This document shows, piece by piece, positions 20,690 through 32,985 of a stretch of DNA of 64,000 nt. Origin of the DNA: Fallopia convolvulus (taxonomy: Eukaryota; Streptophyta; Magnoliopsida; Caryophyllales; Polygonaceae); the NCBI GenBank assembly GCA_964016875.1, contig OZ024736.1, positions 40,890,707 to 40,954,706 on the forward strand, in the 5' to 3' direction. A model generated the notes under the pieces. The model saw nothing but the letters and a program-made list of their open reading frames with translations. It did not search any database and was not told the origin of the DNA. Made by a program: the position numbers and the translations under genes. How positions within the stretch are numbered: the stretch's first letter is position 1; the number at the start of each line of letters is the position of its first letter.

Positions 20690-22612
20690 ATGGGGATGGA
20701 TGTAGAAGAAGAAGAGGAAGAGGTTCTCTTTCCTCCTTCTTACTACGTTCAAAGCCCTTCTACTACCATCTCCAATACGCCCAGCTTCGAGTTCCAACAC
20801 ATTAATCAAATCCACATCCATGACACCAGCAAGCCTACAGAAGCTTCTAGAAGGTCAGCCTTCTCTAGCTCCCGTTGCTCGTCGACGAGGGAGTCTCTTA
20901 TGAGCAATGCGCTTGATAACAAGTCACCGCTCGTCGAGATCAATGGTACTCGTCATCAGTACAAGAATGTTACAAATAGTGGTACTATAGTTTCAAGCAA
21001 ACGGGACGATGACGATGATGACGATGTCGATAGCAAGATTGATATCTTGGGGCGTTATGCTCATGATCATGAGAAAGATGGTTATGAAGAAGAGACTAGA
21101 TCAAGAGGGTTTAGAAAGTACTTGTCGTTTGGAACTTACGATGGATCGGTTTGGTTGGCGATTCAGTTGAGTTGGAGGTTTATGGTTAGCCTTGCTGCTG
21201 CGTTGCTTGTCTTTTACCTTGTCACCAAACCTCCTTCGCCCCGAATCTCTGTCAAGGTATGTAATAAGTTCATTTCATTGTGTAACTCCTTCTATTATCA
21301 ATTGATTTTAGGATGAAATCTCAATGAAGCTCAGTGTTGGACCTAACGTCCATATGCGCATGTTATATTGGCCCACTGAACTTTAATTTAATATGTTTGT
21401 TTTCACTAAAATTAGTCGATGTAATTATTTTAATACTTAGATATATACCTTGCTAATGCAATTATGATTAACAATATATAGGTTGGAGGAGTAATGGAGT
21501 TTGAGCTGGCGGAAGGAGTGGATGGTTCAGGGGTGTCAACAAAGATAATGAGATGCAACACTTCAATACAGATTGCGATAGACAACCATTCCAAAGTGTT
21601 TGGCCTTCACATTCTCCCGCCTCATGCGCAAATGTCTTTCCAGCGTCTCATTTTTGCAGTTTCTCAGGTACTTTAATTTATTGATTAATTACACCAAACA
21701 TTTCTTTTAAGAAAATTTATATTTTTTAATTCAATCAAGATTAGTTCCAGCTATGGATGGAGTGTTATTTTAAGTTTGCTGTCGCCATGTTGGGGTTTTA
21801 GCTTTTGGGGTTTGTCAATTGGGATACCATGTGACACAATGAAGGCCACCATAACGGTCCATGAGTATGATTATTAAAATATTTGTATTCATTGATAAAA
21901 TAAATAAAAGATTACTCAAATCTGTTGGGTATTGTCAATTGAGATACCATGTTGGATCGTTGGGGCTTTATCTTTGGGATCTGTCAGAATTTATTATACG
22001 ATAGGGTGTCATTCATAGTGTGACCGAGGAAATCTTTACTCGGACTTTGCTTTGACTATTACAGAGTGTTGTTTTAGCCTTCTCATTTGACTAAAAATTA
22101 TTTGTCAATTTTAAGTTATGGCCTATGGGTAATAATTTATTGTTGTTACAAGTTTTTTTAAATTGAAATTTGCACATTAACTCTTGTAACGAAAATTCTT
22201 TGTAATCACAGATACAAATGAAGTAAATATTTAAATAATTTACTAAAATCAAGCTTTTAATTAGTCAAAATGCGTGTAATGTATGCAATTGTATTTCGGT
22301 TGATTGTGTGTATAGGGTGAGAAATTGGTGGCTGAAAGAGAGCATGTGACAGCCTTGGAACTGTATCTAGGAACAAAGAGCAAGCCCATGTACGGAGCAG
22401 GGCGGATGATGCAAGACCTGCTCGATTCCGGCTCTGGCTTACCGTTAGCTGTAGACGTGACCTTGGTGTCCAATTATCGAGTGGTGGGTGGATTCATCCG
22501 TCCATGGTACCATCACCACGCGCGTTGTTTGCTTGTGATCATCAAGGGCTATGACAACAAGCATCGTACTCACCACTTCAACACCACTTGCTCCATGTTT
22601 ACCTCCCATTAG
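20690..22612 (+). CDS. LEA-2/NHL-type membrane protein, companion of cellulose synthase (CC)-like
   Basis: Three exons (20690-21256, 21482-21667, 22316-22612) give 349 residues, close to Arabidopsis CC1 (about 340). The cytosolic N-terminus starts with an acidic run and 'PPSYYVQSPST'. A Ser-rich stretch ('SSSRCSSTRES'), a poly-Asp tract (near residue 110) and 'SFGTYDGSVWLAIQLSWRF' lead into one transmembrane helix (about residues 167-182). The extracellular part is LEA-2-like ('VFGLHILPPHAQMSFQRLIF'). The first ATG used is 20690, in frame with 'MGMDVEEEEEE'. CC proteins link cellulose synthase complexes to microtubules and help under salt stress. The family is firm, but membership of the CC1/CC2 subgroup rather than a related LEA-2 group is inferred. 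Intron 2 contains two diverged copies of a stretch around 'caattg(a/g)gataccatgt' (about 21770-21840 and 21930-21985). Confidence 0.82.
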
Positions 22613-23224
22613 TAAATTACCAAATTCAGATTCAACAGCTGAGTACCAAGAGGTTTGCTCCAGGTTGCGTATCGTCAATGTTGGGTCTCATCTCTAGCCA
22701 TTCAGTTTCATCATCTTTATATATTGATCTGTGATGTTATATCGCTTTTATTTAATCTCCCTATTGAAGATTCAACTTCATGTGTAAAACGTATTAGTTT
22801 GTGTACATCAGCCAATTCTCACTGGGTCTTGATTGGGTTTTTGCCCATGTCATTGAATTGGAATTGAATGAATTAGGTAACCACCACCAATGTATACTTA
22901 GCGCCTCTGATGAACATCATCCTACAAATTACGTTGGACTTAGATGATACAGAATATTCATTACCACCATCCTACGAAAACAAGAGAAGTTCGAATCCTG
23001 TAAAATACACACCAAAACAGGTTGTTATAAATAAATTCTGTTAACCAACGATGTAGGGATTTTCCAATTCTCAGATTCAAGACTATAAGAAGGAGATGAT
23101 AAATTCTGATAAGAAAGAAATATTACAAAAATTCACTACAAGTATAGTGCACCTAAGTATACTTGCAGACTACTTTTGAGATTACATAGACCAATATACA
23201 AAATCAGTTTCGTTATGTCCTAAC
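22613..23224. other. Convergent 3' intergenic space
   Basis: Lies between the stop of the CC-like gene (+) and the stop of the TIC22-like gene (-). It must hold both 3' UTRs. No open frame or RNA gene supported. Confidence 0.5.
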
Positions 23225-25633
23225 CTAGGAAGATGAAGCACGTCCTATCCGTGACACATCACTTCCAATATCAAATCCAGGTGGAATGAAAACAACATCA
23301 TCCAATTTGGAAGAGGCGTCCTGTCATGAAGATGATTCATATCAGCTCAATTTTGTTGATCCAATAGAGCATTCAACGAGAAGAGGGGTGTAGAAAGGTT
23401 ACAAGATTTAAACTGATAATATTAAACCAAAAACGGTGAACACAAACATTTGGATATGAGGATAGATTGTTACCTTCATCACGCTTACTATGTCTTCAAA
23501 AGCTCCAACCTGCAAAGAATAAGATTAATCAGCATGGAGTACATAATTAACTAAAGTTCACAGGATGGGGAGAATAGAATACCTGAATATCTACTTGTTT
23601 AGGCATAGGAGACAAGCTCCCTGGTATACCATATGCTTTCTTTAATATATCTTCGAGGTCCTCCTTCAATACAAATACAACAGTTAAGAGAAAGTCAGAT
23701 ACAAGGAAAAGAAAGTAACTATAGTAATGCAAGAAAATTTGAATGGTGTTTCAGACCAACCTTTCTGAAAAAGACTGGACGATACGTCTTATTCTGGCCC
23801 TTCAAAACCAAGCTTTCAGACTGTAACCATAAATTATGTTCAAAAGATTAGAGAAAACACACTACTTCAATCCTTCATGTGTTAAAATTACTCAGAACTG
23901 CTTCCTAATATGACCAATAAAAGATTCTATATCTGATTAAGCTAATAACAGTGAGCAGTTAGCAGTGAAATATACCAAACGATGTTGTAATTTGCTTAAT
24001 TTGCTATACTTGGCTTTCCCTAACACTGAGAAGTGAGAGCACTCGTTCCTCATTAGGAAAAAAGAACACTAGTTCTCTTTAATACATATATGCACTAAAA
24101 TACTACAGCTTCAACCAGCTGAATTCAGCAAATAGCTTCAGAAGATGTGAACATGAAAGCTCCTTAATGAATGAATTAGTGAAAAAAGCTGCACAATTCA
24201 CAATCAGCATCACCTGAAAAACCGGGACACCAGAGAACGTGCCTTTGTAACCTGCTTTCTGCATCTCCTGAGCAACAAAAACAATAAAATCAGTCAGGCG
24301 GAAGCATATAGCAACGTAGAGGCGGATACATAGGATTCAGATGGTAGAAACATCTATCTACTTCATTAAGTTCAAAAAATCACAGCGTACGTGCATACAT
24401 AAGTACACGAAAAGGGGTCCAGATGATTAGAGGTCTTCTCTAAAATATAATACTGTGTCTGAGTTCATTGATCTAACTGTTAGGCAAGTATTCCAGTAAA
24501 ATTCATACAGATGCAAACCTTAGATGGTTTAAAATAGCTGTCAGAAATTTGTCATTGTTACTAGAAGATGACAGCATTCTCAAAAGCAAAATAGTAGCTC
24601 TGGCGAAGCTGATTAACATGCCCTTGAATTTTCAGAAAAAAGAGTATAGCTAGACGTGACACTTGAGCTCCACATATAGAACGGTGTTATATTATTATAA
24701 ATTTCAAAGTTCACTGGCAACATTCTTGAACATATGGGAGAATTTTTTCAGCTAGCTTCAAAAGATTATGTTCACAATCTGATTAAAATAACAATGCCAC
24801 CAAAAAAAAGAACAAGTATCAAACAAGCTCAACAATCAACACATATTAAGCATTATAATTATATAATTCGCATGAACAGATAAACTCAATAACCTGCACA
24901 GCGTTCTTGAGTTGTGATCTCTGGGGTATAAACCTAAAGGCTACACCATCAGCTTTGAGTTTGTAAACCTGCATAAATAAACACCGATTGAAGCTTTAAA
25001 GACTTAGACCATCAATCAAACAAACAATAAAAATGCACAGATCAAGTCTCTCACCTTATTCAAAGGAACAGCGACGACTTTGGTGCCAACCGACGCCCTT
25101 GGCTCAACCGTTCTCATCTGCTGAAGAAGCGAAGTAGCGTCCTCCTCGGCGAAAAATAACATGCTCATAGACCCCTTGGCACGCGGACCAGAGACTAAAA
25201 CGAAATCCTCATTGGAATTGCACAAAGCATAGACAAGAACGCCGGACAAACGTTCCTCTATGTCGTCATCCAACACGGCATTATTAGTCGAACGCTTAGC
25301 AACGGGCGCAATTTGGGAGTCGCCGGGCGAAGGAATTCGAGCCCAGGCTGGGCTCCTAGCCGAGGAAGGAAGATGGTGTTGAATTGCCTTTGAAGCTTGC
25401 TCTTGTAGGTTGGAGAAAGCGGACTGGAGGGTGACGCCAAGGCTGAGAATGTCGGGATTAGGGTTTTCGGGGAGAGAGGGAGAGGGAGAATTGCGGTGGA
25501 AGGAGGAATGGAGGTTTTGGAAGAAGCCCGTGAAGTTGGTGCGGAGATTGGAGAAAGCTTGTTGGAGGGGGAAAGGCTTATGGGTTGTCACCGGTAAGGG
25601 CTTATCCGGATGCTTGGGCTGCGGGGAAACCAT
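23225..25633 (-). CDS. TIC22: TIC22-like chloroplast protein import component
   Basis: TIC22 proteins are soluble intermembrane-space factors that pass preproteins from TOC to TIC during chloroplast import. Seven exons, all with phase-0 junctions: 25633-25055, 24968-24894, 24267-24214, 23820-23761, 23663-23583, 23509-23474 and 23320-23225; about 326 residues. The first exon encodes a Pro/Ser-rich targeting region and 'LSGVLVYALCNSNEDFVLVSG', the start of the Tic22 domain. Later exons give 'VYKLKADGVAFRFIPQRSQ', 'GTFSGVPVFQ', 'GQNKTYRPVFFRK' and the C-terminal 'DDVVFIPPGFDIGSDVSR'. The length is nearer to Arabidopsis TIC22-III than to TIC22-IV. The start ATG at 25633 opens 'MVSPQPKHPDKPLP'. 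Confidence 0.9.
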
Positions 25634-26755
25634 GGTTGCTCTCTCTCTTGCTTGGCTCGGGCGGCAAAAGGTTTTGGGTTTATGCCGAGAAGAAGAATGT
25701 AAAACGCATCACTTCATATTAAATAGCTGTAAAACGCATATCCAAATCTCTCCACGGCTCCATCTATCATCAGATGATCAAGGTATCAAGTATCACCTCT
25801 CATGCCACATTTACGTTGTTCTCCTTCCAGCTTGACACTACAATGGTCAATGAAATGGTAATAAACATACATGATCTTGAACGCAACTATGACTCGTGTC
25901 CTGCTTTTTTTTGTGTGAATCAATTTCCTACCCTGCTTCTCTGTGCCAAAACATCTTGATCACAAAGTTGGATGCAGTTAGGCTTCTTCCCTTCATTTCT
26001 TTTGTTGTCAACTTTTTTAACTAGTCATGTGTAGAAATCAGAATAACATTTGCTTCAACACCGTAGATGAAGAGGAATACAGTTTTGCTTGAAAAAATGA
26101 ACAATATAAACGTTTTAACCATATCAGAATAAAAATGTATTCTGCTGACATTGCAGTGTCTAATCTTGTACTCCAATGGAGTTGAACTTGAATCTGCTAA
26201 TTGTATTTTTCCAAGGAGCGCACACGATTAGGCTTCTTTGAGATAAATTGGACCAGAACATATTTCTGATTTGGACGGGCTGGCTTATTGATACAAGCTT
26301 TCCATCTTTCATACTCGAATGAGAATCTCACTAGCAAAACCTAGGCCCAAGTGAGAGCTGCTTGCAATTCATTATTCAGTATAAATAACGAGACAAGTAG
26401 AAGCAAACCCTAACTCAAATCCTTCCTCCAAAGCGGCTGGAGTTACGGCTATGCCGTCATCAAACTCTAGCTCTCTGCGAAGGATTTGGCACATCAACTG
26501 TCATCTCCAGAAAGCCTCTTTGCTCTTCTCTATAGCATTTGGCTCGCTGTGATGCCTACACCTTCTAATTTTATCACCTATCTTTTGTTTTCCCCAAATC
26601 ATGAATGTGTTTTTGTTGTTGCCAAAAAGCCAAATTGTGCTTCGTTTCAAAATGGATTGGATAAACAAACAACTCGTAAACTGTCTTGTAAATATCAATA
26701 AGAAACACAGCTGTCAAGCAAAGTTTTACAAACTCAAATTGCTAAATTATAAATT
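25634..26755. other. Intergenic: TIC22 promoter side and FAM32A 3' side
   Basis: Contains the upstream region of the TIC22-like gene (-) and the 3' flank of the FAM32A-like gene (-). Open frames such as 25410-25835 (+) are antisense shadows or low-information. Nothing else recognised. Confidence 0.45.
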
Positions 26756-27124
26756 TCATTTACAGTACCGATCGGCCTTCTTCTTGACGCGGTCATCAAG
26801 AGCAGCCTCAACGGACTTCGCCTTGGTTGCATTTGGATCGTAGCCGAACTTTTTTGTTTCCACCGGGAAAATCTCTTCGTATTTCATCTTCTTCGCTGCG
26901 TCGATAGTGTAAATCACTTCTCTTCCGACTCCTTCAACTCCGCTTCCGTCTCCAGCGGCGGCAGCTTCTCCTGCAATCTGCTCCTCCCCGATTTCCTCCT
27001 GTGGCTTCTTGCCTTTCTTCTTCTTCTTACTCTTCTTGTCGACGCCATGGCTGCGACTAGCTAAAGCTCCACCTTTGAAACACAGCCTTCCTCCTTTCGC
27101 AGTCTCGTATGGATTGTCCGACAT
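26756..27124 (-). CDS. FAM32A-like protein
   Basis: Intronless, 122 residues. It begins 'MSDNPYETAKGGRLCFKGG', has a Lys-rich tract ('KKSKKKKKGKK'), then the conserved C-terminal block 'YTIDAAKKMKYEEIFPVE', 'KKFGYDPNATKAKSVEAAL' and the end 'DDRVKKKADRYCK'. This is the whole-length signature of the eukaryotic FAM32A family, nuclear proteins found with late (C*-stage) spliceosomes in human cells. The ATG at 27124 is chosen because the family starts with MSDNPYE; the frame upstream of it is open but non-conserved. Confidence 0.93.
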   Translation of the reverse strand: MSDNPYETAKGGRLCFKGGALASRSHGVDKKSKKKKKGKKPQEEIGEEQIAGEAAAAGDGSGVEGVGREVIYTIDAAKKMKYEEIFPVETKKFGYDPNATKAKSVEAALDDRVKKKADRYCK

Positions 27125-27645
27125 ATTTCCCAACCGACCGAAGAATTTGGACTCCTCTCGAAAACCCTAGATGGCCAGATCTCTGGTTCCCGGTGGTTAA
27201 CCCTTCCCAAACTCCAGAAACCAGATTTCAGAACTGTCGCCTGATATTTATTATTTGGGCTGGCTTATTGGGCCTGATTTAGACGGTGTTGGGCTTTTTT
27301 CTCATTATAACTTACACTGCGTTTCACAAACCAAAAGAAAACGGAGCTATAATCTAACATCCGGATCTTACACATGATAGAGCAGTAATGATTTGATCGC
27401 AATATACAAATCTCGATCTTCTTTTGTAAGTTTCTTAAATGAATGAATTACCCTTTCATTCAAAAAAAAATATACAAATCTCCCTTCCATTTATTAATAA
27501 CTTGAATTGACAGGAGCTGTCCTCATTACGATCACGTTCTTGAGTATACAAATTTCACCATATTGACGAAAGGGGAAGAACAACATAACAAGTGCAATGT
27601 ACACTAGTCAATACCTAAACATTTTTATACACTAATCATCAACCT
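27125..27645. other. Intergenic between FAM32A-like and RIC-like genes
   Basis: About 520 bp holding the upstream region of the FAM32A-like gene and the 3' flank of the RIC-like gene, both on the minus strand. No further feature seen. Confidence 0.45.
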
Positions 27646-28189
27646 TTACTCCTTTAGTGTGTTGTTGGCGCAACTAGCTTGAGCTGCCATGGCCATCTCC
27701 AACTGTTTATGAGAAATCGATGGCGGCGGCAAAGGTGTAGTTTCTGGGACTTTCATATTTTCCCAGCAACCTCCAGAGTTGCTGTTGCTGTTGTCTATGG
27801 TGGTGATAGATCCGTCTATTCCTATATGCGTCAAATGCTTCACGTCTGTTGGAAATCCGATCTCCATTTCCGTTTCCTCCTCTTCATCTCTGTAACCTGA
27901 CACCAGAAACATAACAGAAACTTATGATTCTTGAGACTTTGATGAGACATTGACACCCCAAACATTAAGACTTACTGAATACTGGAGAAACGTTTCGAAC
28001 GCTTCGAATTAGTCTGTGAATCCCGCGTCCAATGTTGGGCTTCCGAAAACGAATAAGCTTCATACAAGTAGGACTTGATGGTGGTTGTCGTCTTTTGGGA
28101 CAGTTGGTTGAGGCGATGGCAACACCAGGCTTGGATTTGCAGCTGATGAACAATGGAAGTACGATCCATCTTTCAATCCAGCCCTTCAT
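27646..28189 (-). CDS. ROP-interactive CRIB motif protein (RIC-like)
   Basis: Two exons (28189-27976 and 27896-27646, phase-1 junction) give 154 residues. The protein starts 'MKGWIERWIVLPLF', as in plant RIC proteins that begin MKG. A basic central part ('KLIRFRKPNIGRGIHRLIR') precedes the CRIB motif 'IGFPTDVKHLTHIG' (about residues 84-97), with the I..PT.V.H..HIG core intact. RIC proteins bind active ROP GTPases at the plasma membrane and steer actin, microtubules and calcium in polar growth. The C-terminus is short and Ser/Asn/Pro-rich. It resembles the small RIC9/10/11-type members; the exact orthologue is not settled. Confidence 0.85.
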
Positions 28190-29132
28190 TTCTTGTGAAT
28201 GAAATGAGATAAATACAAGGTGAATTATACATGATCTTATATTAGCAAAAATCTTTCCTTTATTAGCAAGCTTGATGTTATTTAAATGCCACATTGCTAT
28301 AAGCATGGAACATGTCATTCAAGTTTGGTAAGGAAGGAGAGAGACCCGTCAAGGAGTGGGCGCTAGAGTTGTTAAACCATCAACTTATTATTGTTCTGAT
28401 TTCAAGTTTTCTATTATTATGTTTTTAAAAAAAATTGTCAGAAGCTTTTCTATTATTTTGCTGTTTAAGCATACATGTATTTAACCCCATATTCAACGTT
28501 TGCTGACCGTATTTTATATTTACTCCGTGGTCTAGGCAGCCTTCAATTCCTTCTCTTGTTGACCAAATTATGTAGATGATATAGCTTGTCTGACATCCCG
28601 CCATTAAAAAAAAAATAGGGATCAAGCAAAGCCTTAATCAAAAAGTCAAAAACAACTATAGTTTCCAAATTATGCGAGAACTCAATGCTACAACTTAACA
28701 GAGAGACAATCCAGACTGTAACATTTCAAACAGCATTTTACTAGCTACAACTTTAGAGTTCTGATATTCAATTCGTCATTCTACTGCTGCTGCGCATAAA
28801 CACTTCGATTCTTCGAACTGAATTGCAAGCACAATCCAGACTGTAGCTTTTACTAACTGACAAGTTATGAATGCACTCAAACAGCATTTTCAACATGAAT
28901 TCATTCTCTTGTTGACCAAACCACCAAAGGTATTCACAAATTAGTCTAGAAACTAATGACAGCCTTCTTCTACTCGTTAGTCACATTTATTTACATCCAT
29001 TCCTACTCAGCATTGAAGTATTCTCTCCAACATTACAACAGCCAACTAACAAACATGAAGAAAAAAAACCGATCTACAACTAATAACACATTCGTGTTAA
29101 CAGGATTAGAATCAAACCTCACATCTAATAAA
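28190..29132. other. Intergenic: RIC promoter side and receptor-kinase 3' side
   Basis: AT-rich. It contains a near-repeat of 'caatccagactgtaac' / 'caatccagactgtagc' (about 28708 and 28832), each near 'acagcatttt'. No gene supported. Confidence 0.4.
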
Positions 29133-32100
29133 TCATTCTTGTGCCTTGATCTCCCTCAACTGTTTCACTACTTCAAGCATTGTAGGACGCTTGCGCGGAT
29201 CATCACTCGTGCACATCTTAGCAACGCCAAGAACACTCAACATCTGACCTCTCCAATGCAACACACATGATAGATGCTCATCCAAAACCTCGTCTTCTCT
29301 CCTATTTGCCACCATCTGCCTAACCCAACCCACCAAATTTCCACCTTCCAGGTCAGCTTGCCCGGTTGGGGGCCGTCCTGTAACAAGCTCCAGCATCACC
29401 ACCCCAAAACTGTAAACGTCCCCTCTAATTGTAGCTGTCATACTCTGTCCATACTCCGGGGGTATATAACCAAACGTATCAGCAAGAACGGTACTAACAT
29501 GACTCTCACATGCACTAATTATTCTAGATAAGCCAAAGTCGGATACTTTCGGCTCAAATTTTCCATCTAACAGAATATTGCTTGACTTAATGTCCCTGTG
29601 AATTATATGAGGCACAAATCCGTGATGAAGAAAGGCGATACCTTTAGCAGACCCCAGGCAGATTTTGAAACGAGTTGGCCAGTCAAGAACCTCAACTGCA
29701 TCTGCTCTGTTCCTTAACCAAATATCAAAGGCTTCCATTTTCCATGTATTCATAGATCAAGAATCTCTCCTCTCCAAAGACACAGTAACCAAATAATGGA
29801 ACCAGATTCTCATGACGGACTTTTCCAATAGTTTCCATCTCAGCCAGAAATTCCCGGTCACCATGAAGCGGGCCACCACCTCCATAAAGGCGTTTGATTG
29901 CCATGATTCTTCCTTCTGGGAGAGCTGCCTTGTAAACAGTGCCAAATCCACCGTCACCGATCACATATGTCTTGCTAAAATTATCGGTTGCTGACAAGAT
30001 ATCAGATTGGTGGACCCTTGTAAGGGAGTGTTGGAAAGTGGCAACGTTGATGCTTAGTGGCTCTTTCATCTTTTTTCCTAGGAGCTCATCTGAAGAATCT
30101 GTCTCAACTGGAATTACAAGCTTTCCATTCCCTTCCTCATCAAATTGTCTTGTTTTCTGCCTCAACGCCGTCCTTCCGACCAGCAGACAAAGAGCAAGAA
30201 GAATGAAGGCCAAAGATGCACTGACCACTATTCCCAAAACAGGCTTTGAAAGACCTCGTGGTTGTGGATAGAATCTAAGAGAAGTTGATACAGGCAAGGC
30301 TTCAGCAGGTGAAACACCATTGGCACATGTTTCTGGTGCATATCCAGACAATTTGTTGCCTGAGAAATTAACAAAACAGAGACTCTCTGTGTCACAGATG
30401 TTAAAAGGCACAGAGCCTTCAAACTTGTTACCGGACAAATCAAGGTATGTCAAGAAGGCCAGATTTGATAATGTGGGAGGCAGGTTTGCAGTCAAAGCAT
30501 TATTGTGAAGGTCAAGGACAGAGAGCATTGCTAGATTGGAGAGAGAGTTGCACAGTGGACCAGAAAACATGTTTGCACTGGCATTTAGAAGCACAAGGGA
30601 GCTGGGGGTTTTGCTATCACAAGGAATCTGCCCAGAAAGGGAATTGGCACTGACATCGACATAGGATAGGCTCTTCATACTGAAGAAACTTGGGGGTAAA
30701 ACACCACTAAACTGATTCCATGACAAATCAAGTTTGGTTAAGCTAGCCATGAAGACCATGTCCTTGGGGAGAGAACCCGTAAGCTTGTTATGAGAGAGAA
30801 TTAGCCCCTGAAGGTTTCTTAGTGATAAAAATCCAGGAAAAGGGTTACCTGACAATTGGTTAAATGACATATCAATAGAGATCAGGTCTGATAGAGCAAA
30901 CATGGGAGGGATATCACCACTCAGATTGTTCCTCTGAAAAAGCAACTGAGTGAGCACAATGCACTGACCAATTGATGACGGGATTGGGCCAGAAAACTCG
31001 TTATCAGATAAATCAAGCATCCCATAGTGTTGAGTGTACTCTGAATCAGGCAAAGGTACCTTCTGAAATCCAGAGCATATCTCGTTTGGGATTATACCGG
31101 ACAAACGGTTCTGTGATAAGACCAAGTTATCCAACAGTTTCAGCTCAGAAATAGACTTTGGGATATGGCCTATCAGTCTGTTAGAACCCAAGTCCAGTGA
31201 AACCAGCCTTGTACAATGAAAGAGCTCCAAAGGAATCTCTCCGGTCAGCAAGTTACCATGCAGAGAAAGATTGGTTAAATTCCTCAACTCCCCAATCGAA
31301 GCTGGAATGTGCCCCTCAAGAAGATTGTTATCTAGCTGCAGCCTCTGCAAACTCAAAAGTTTGCCAATCACTTCAGCAGGTAACTCTCCTGTAAGCTCGT
31401 TGTCAGAAAGAGAAATCTCCATGAGAGTTTTCGATTCCCACAATCCATCAGGGATCCTTCCTGTGAACTTGTTCTTGGATAATTCTAAAGTGATTAGCTG
31501 AAGCTCCCCAAGGTACCCAGGTAGTTGACCAGATAGATTGTTTCCAGATAGGACCAGATGTGTCAAATTGAAACAGTATCTAAATGTGCTATCAAGAGAG
31601 CCAGTGAAGTTGTTATCAGATAGAATGAGTGTTCTTAGAGACTTTGTGTCACATAATTGAGGAGATAACTCACCAGTGAGCATGTTTGAGCTGACATCAA
31701 ATGAGGAAAGGCTCTCTAAATCCAATGGCAAAAGGGATTTAGTAAAATAATTCTCAGATAAACTGATGGACACTGCTTGTCTCCAGTTTGACATCCACCA
31801 AGGAATTGACCCTGACAAATGGTTGGAGTTGAGGATAATAGATTGAATTGATTCAAGTCCCGCAAGACCGTCTGGCAATGGACCACTTAGTGAATTATAT
31901 GACAGGTCTAACACTTGGAGGCTCTTGCAACTTCCAAGTTCTCCAGGAATTCTTCCACTCAATCCTGAATCAGAAGCAAGAAAGAATACCAAGTTTGTTA
32001 GATTCCCAAATTCTGCAGGCAGTCCACCCTCAAACATATTATGCTCGATGTTCAACAAACTCAAATTGGTCAACCTGGATATATCCCCTGGGATGGCTCC

Positions 32101-32985
32101 TGAAAATCTGCAGCTCTGAAGATTAAGGACCTCGAGCTCTGTCAAATTTCCCAGTGATGATGGCAATGCTCCATTCAAATTGTTGTTGCCCAATATTAAT
32201 GAATGCAGGTTTTCAAGGTTTCCAATTTCAGCTGGTATGGATCCAGAAAATGAATTCCATGAGAGGTCAACTAGATGCATTCCTGTCAAGTTTCCTATCT
32301 CTGGAAATATAACCCCTGAGAATCTATTTTGACTGGCATCCAAAGATGAGAGTTTGAGCAAATCTCCCAATGTAGAAGGCAGAGTTCCAGAGAATTCATT
32401 CATACCAAGATCAAGAGACTCCATGTTGGAGAGATTCCCGATCTCTGGAGGAAGAGTGCCAGAAAATGCATTGGAATGAACTGAGATCTCTACAAGCTCA
32501 CTCAGAAAACCGATGCTAGGGGGTAAGCTCCCAGAAAACTTGTTGTCATCAAGCACAAGCCTCTGGAGATTTTTTAGGCCAGAAAGAGCAAGAGGAAGAG
32601 TCCCATTGAGCATATTGTCGCTCAAGTCCAAGATCTGAAGGTTGCTTAGACTCCACAAGTTTATTGGGAGCTGGCCAGTGAATGCACAATGACTGAGATT
32701 GAGATACTTGAGCTTTTTGAAGTCTCCAATGCTAATTGGAAATGGAAGGCTCAAGGTATTCATTTCATTGCAGGATAAATCAACAGCAAGAACAGAGGAA
32801 CCCTCACAACTTATGCCAGTCCAGTTGCACGGTGAAGAGTTAGAATTGAACCAACTTGGAATTGTATCTCTTTGTTCAACAAGGGAAATTCTTAGATTGT
32901 AGAGAGACTGGATATCAGGAGGATATGCTGCAGTGCAGAATGATGCAGATAGGAGGCAAAGTACAACAACACCACAACTCAGCAT
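29133..32985 (-). CDS. MSP1: LRR receptor kinase, MSP1/EMS1-type, with a 1-nt frameshift
   Basis: Plasma-membrane leucine-rich repeat receptor kinase, intronless, 3853 bp; one base in excess of a whole frame (about 1283 residues if in frame, the length of rice MSP1). Parts: signal peptide 'MLSCGVVVLCLLSASFCTA'; an LRRNT region ending 'SSPCNWTGISCEG'; about thirty LRRs; one transmembrane helix ('LGIVVSASLAFILLALCLL'); then a kinase with the loop 'GDGGFGTVYKA', lysine in 'MAIKRLY', catalytic 'HRDIKSSN' (RD type), 'DFG', and 'PPEYGQ'. The frame breaks in the T run at 29727-29729 (coding strand TTT), between 'YEYMENGSL' and 'DIWLRNRAD'. Both sides are well conserved. In the activation segment the usual Gly of 'AGTFGY' is Asp (29478-29480). 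MSP1 and EMS1 bind TPD1-type peptides in anther cell fate; the ligand of this copy is not known. Confidence 0.92.

Noticed and set aside
28956..29270. 104-codon plus-strand frame
   Set aside because: Overlaps the receptor-kinase 3' end in antisense and has no recognisable domain.
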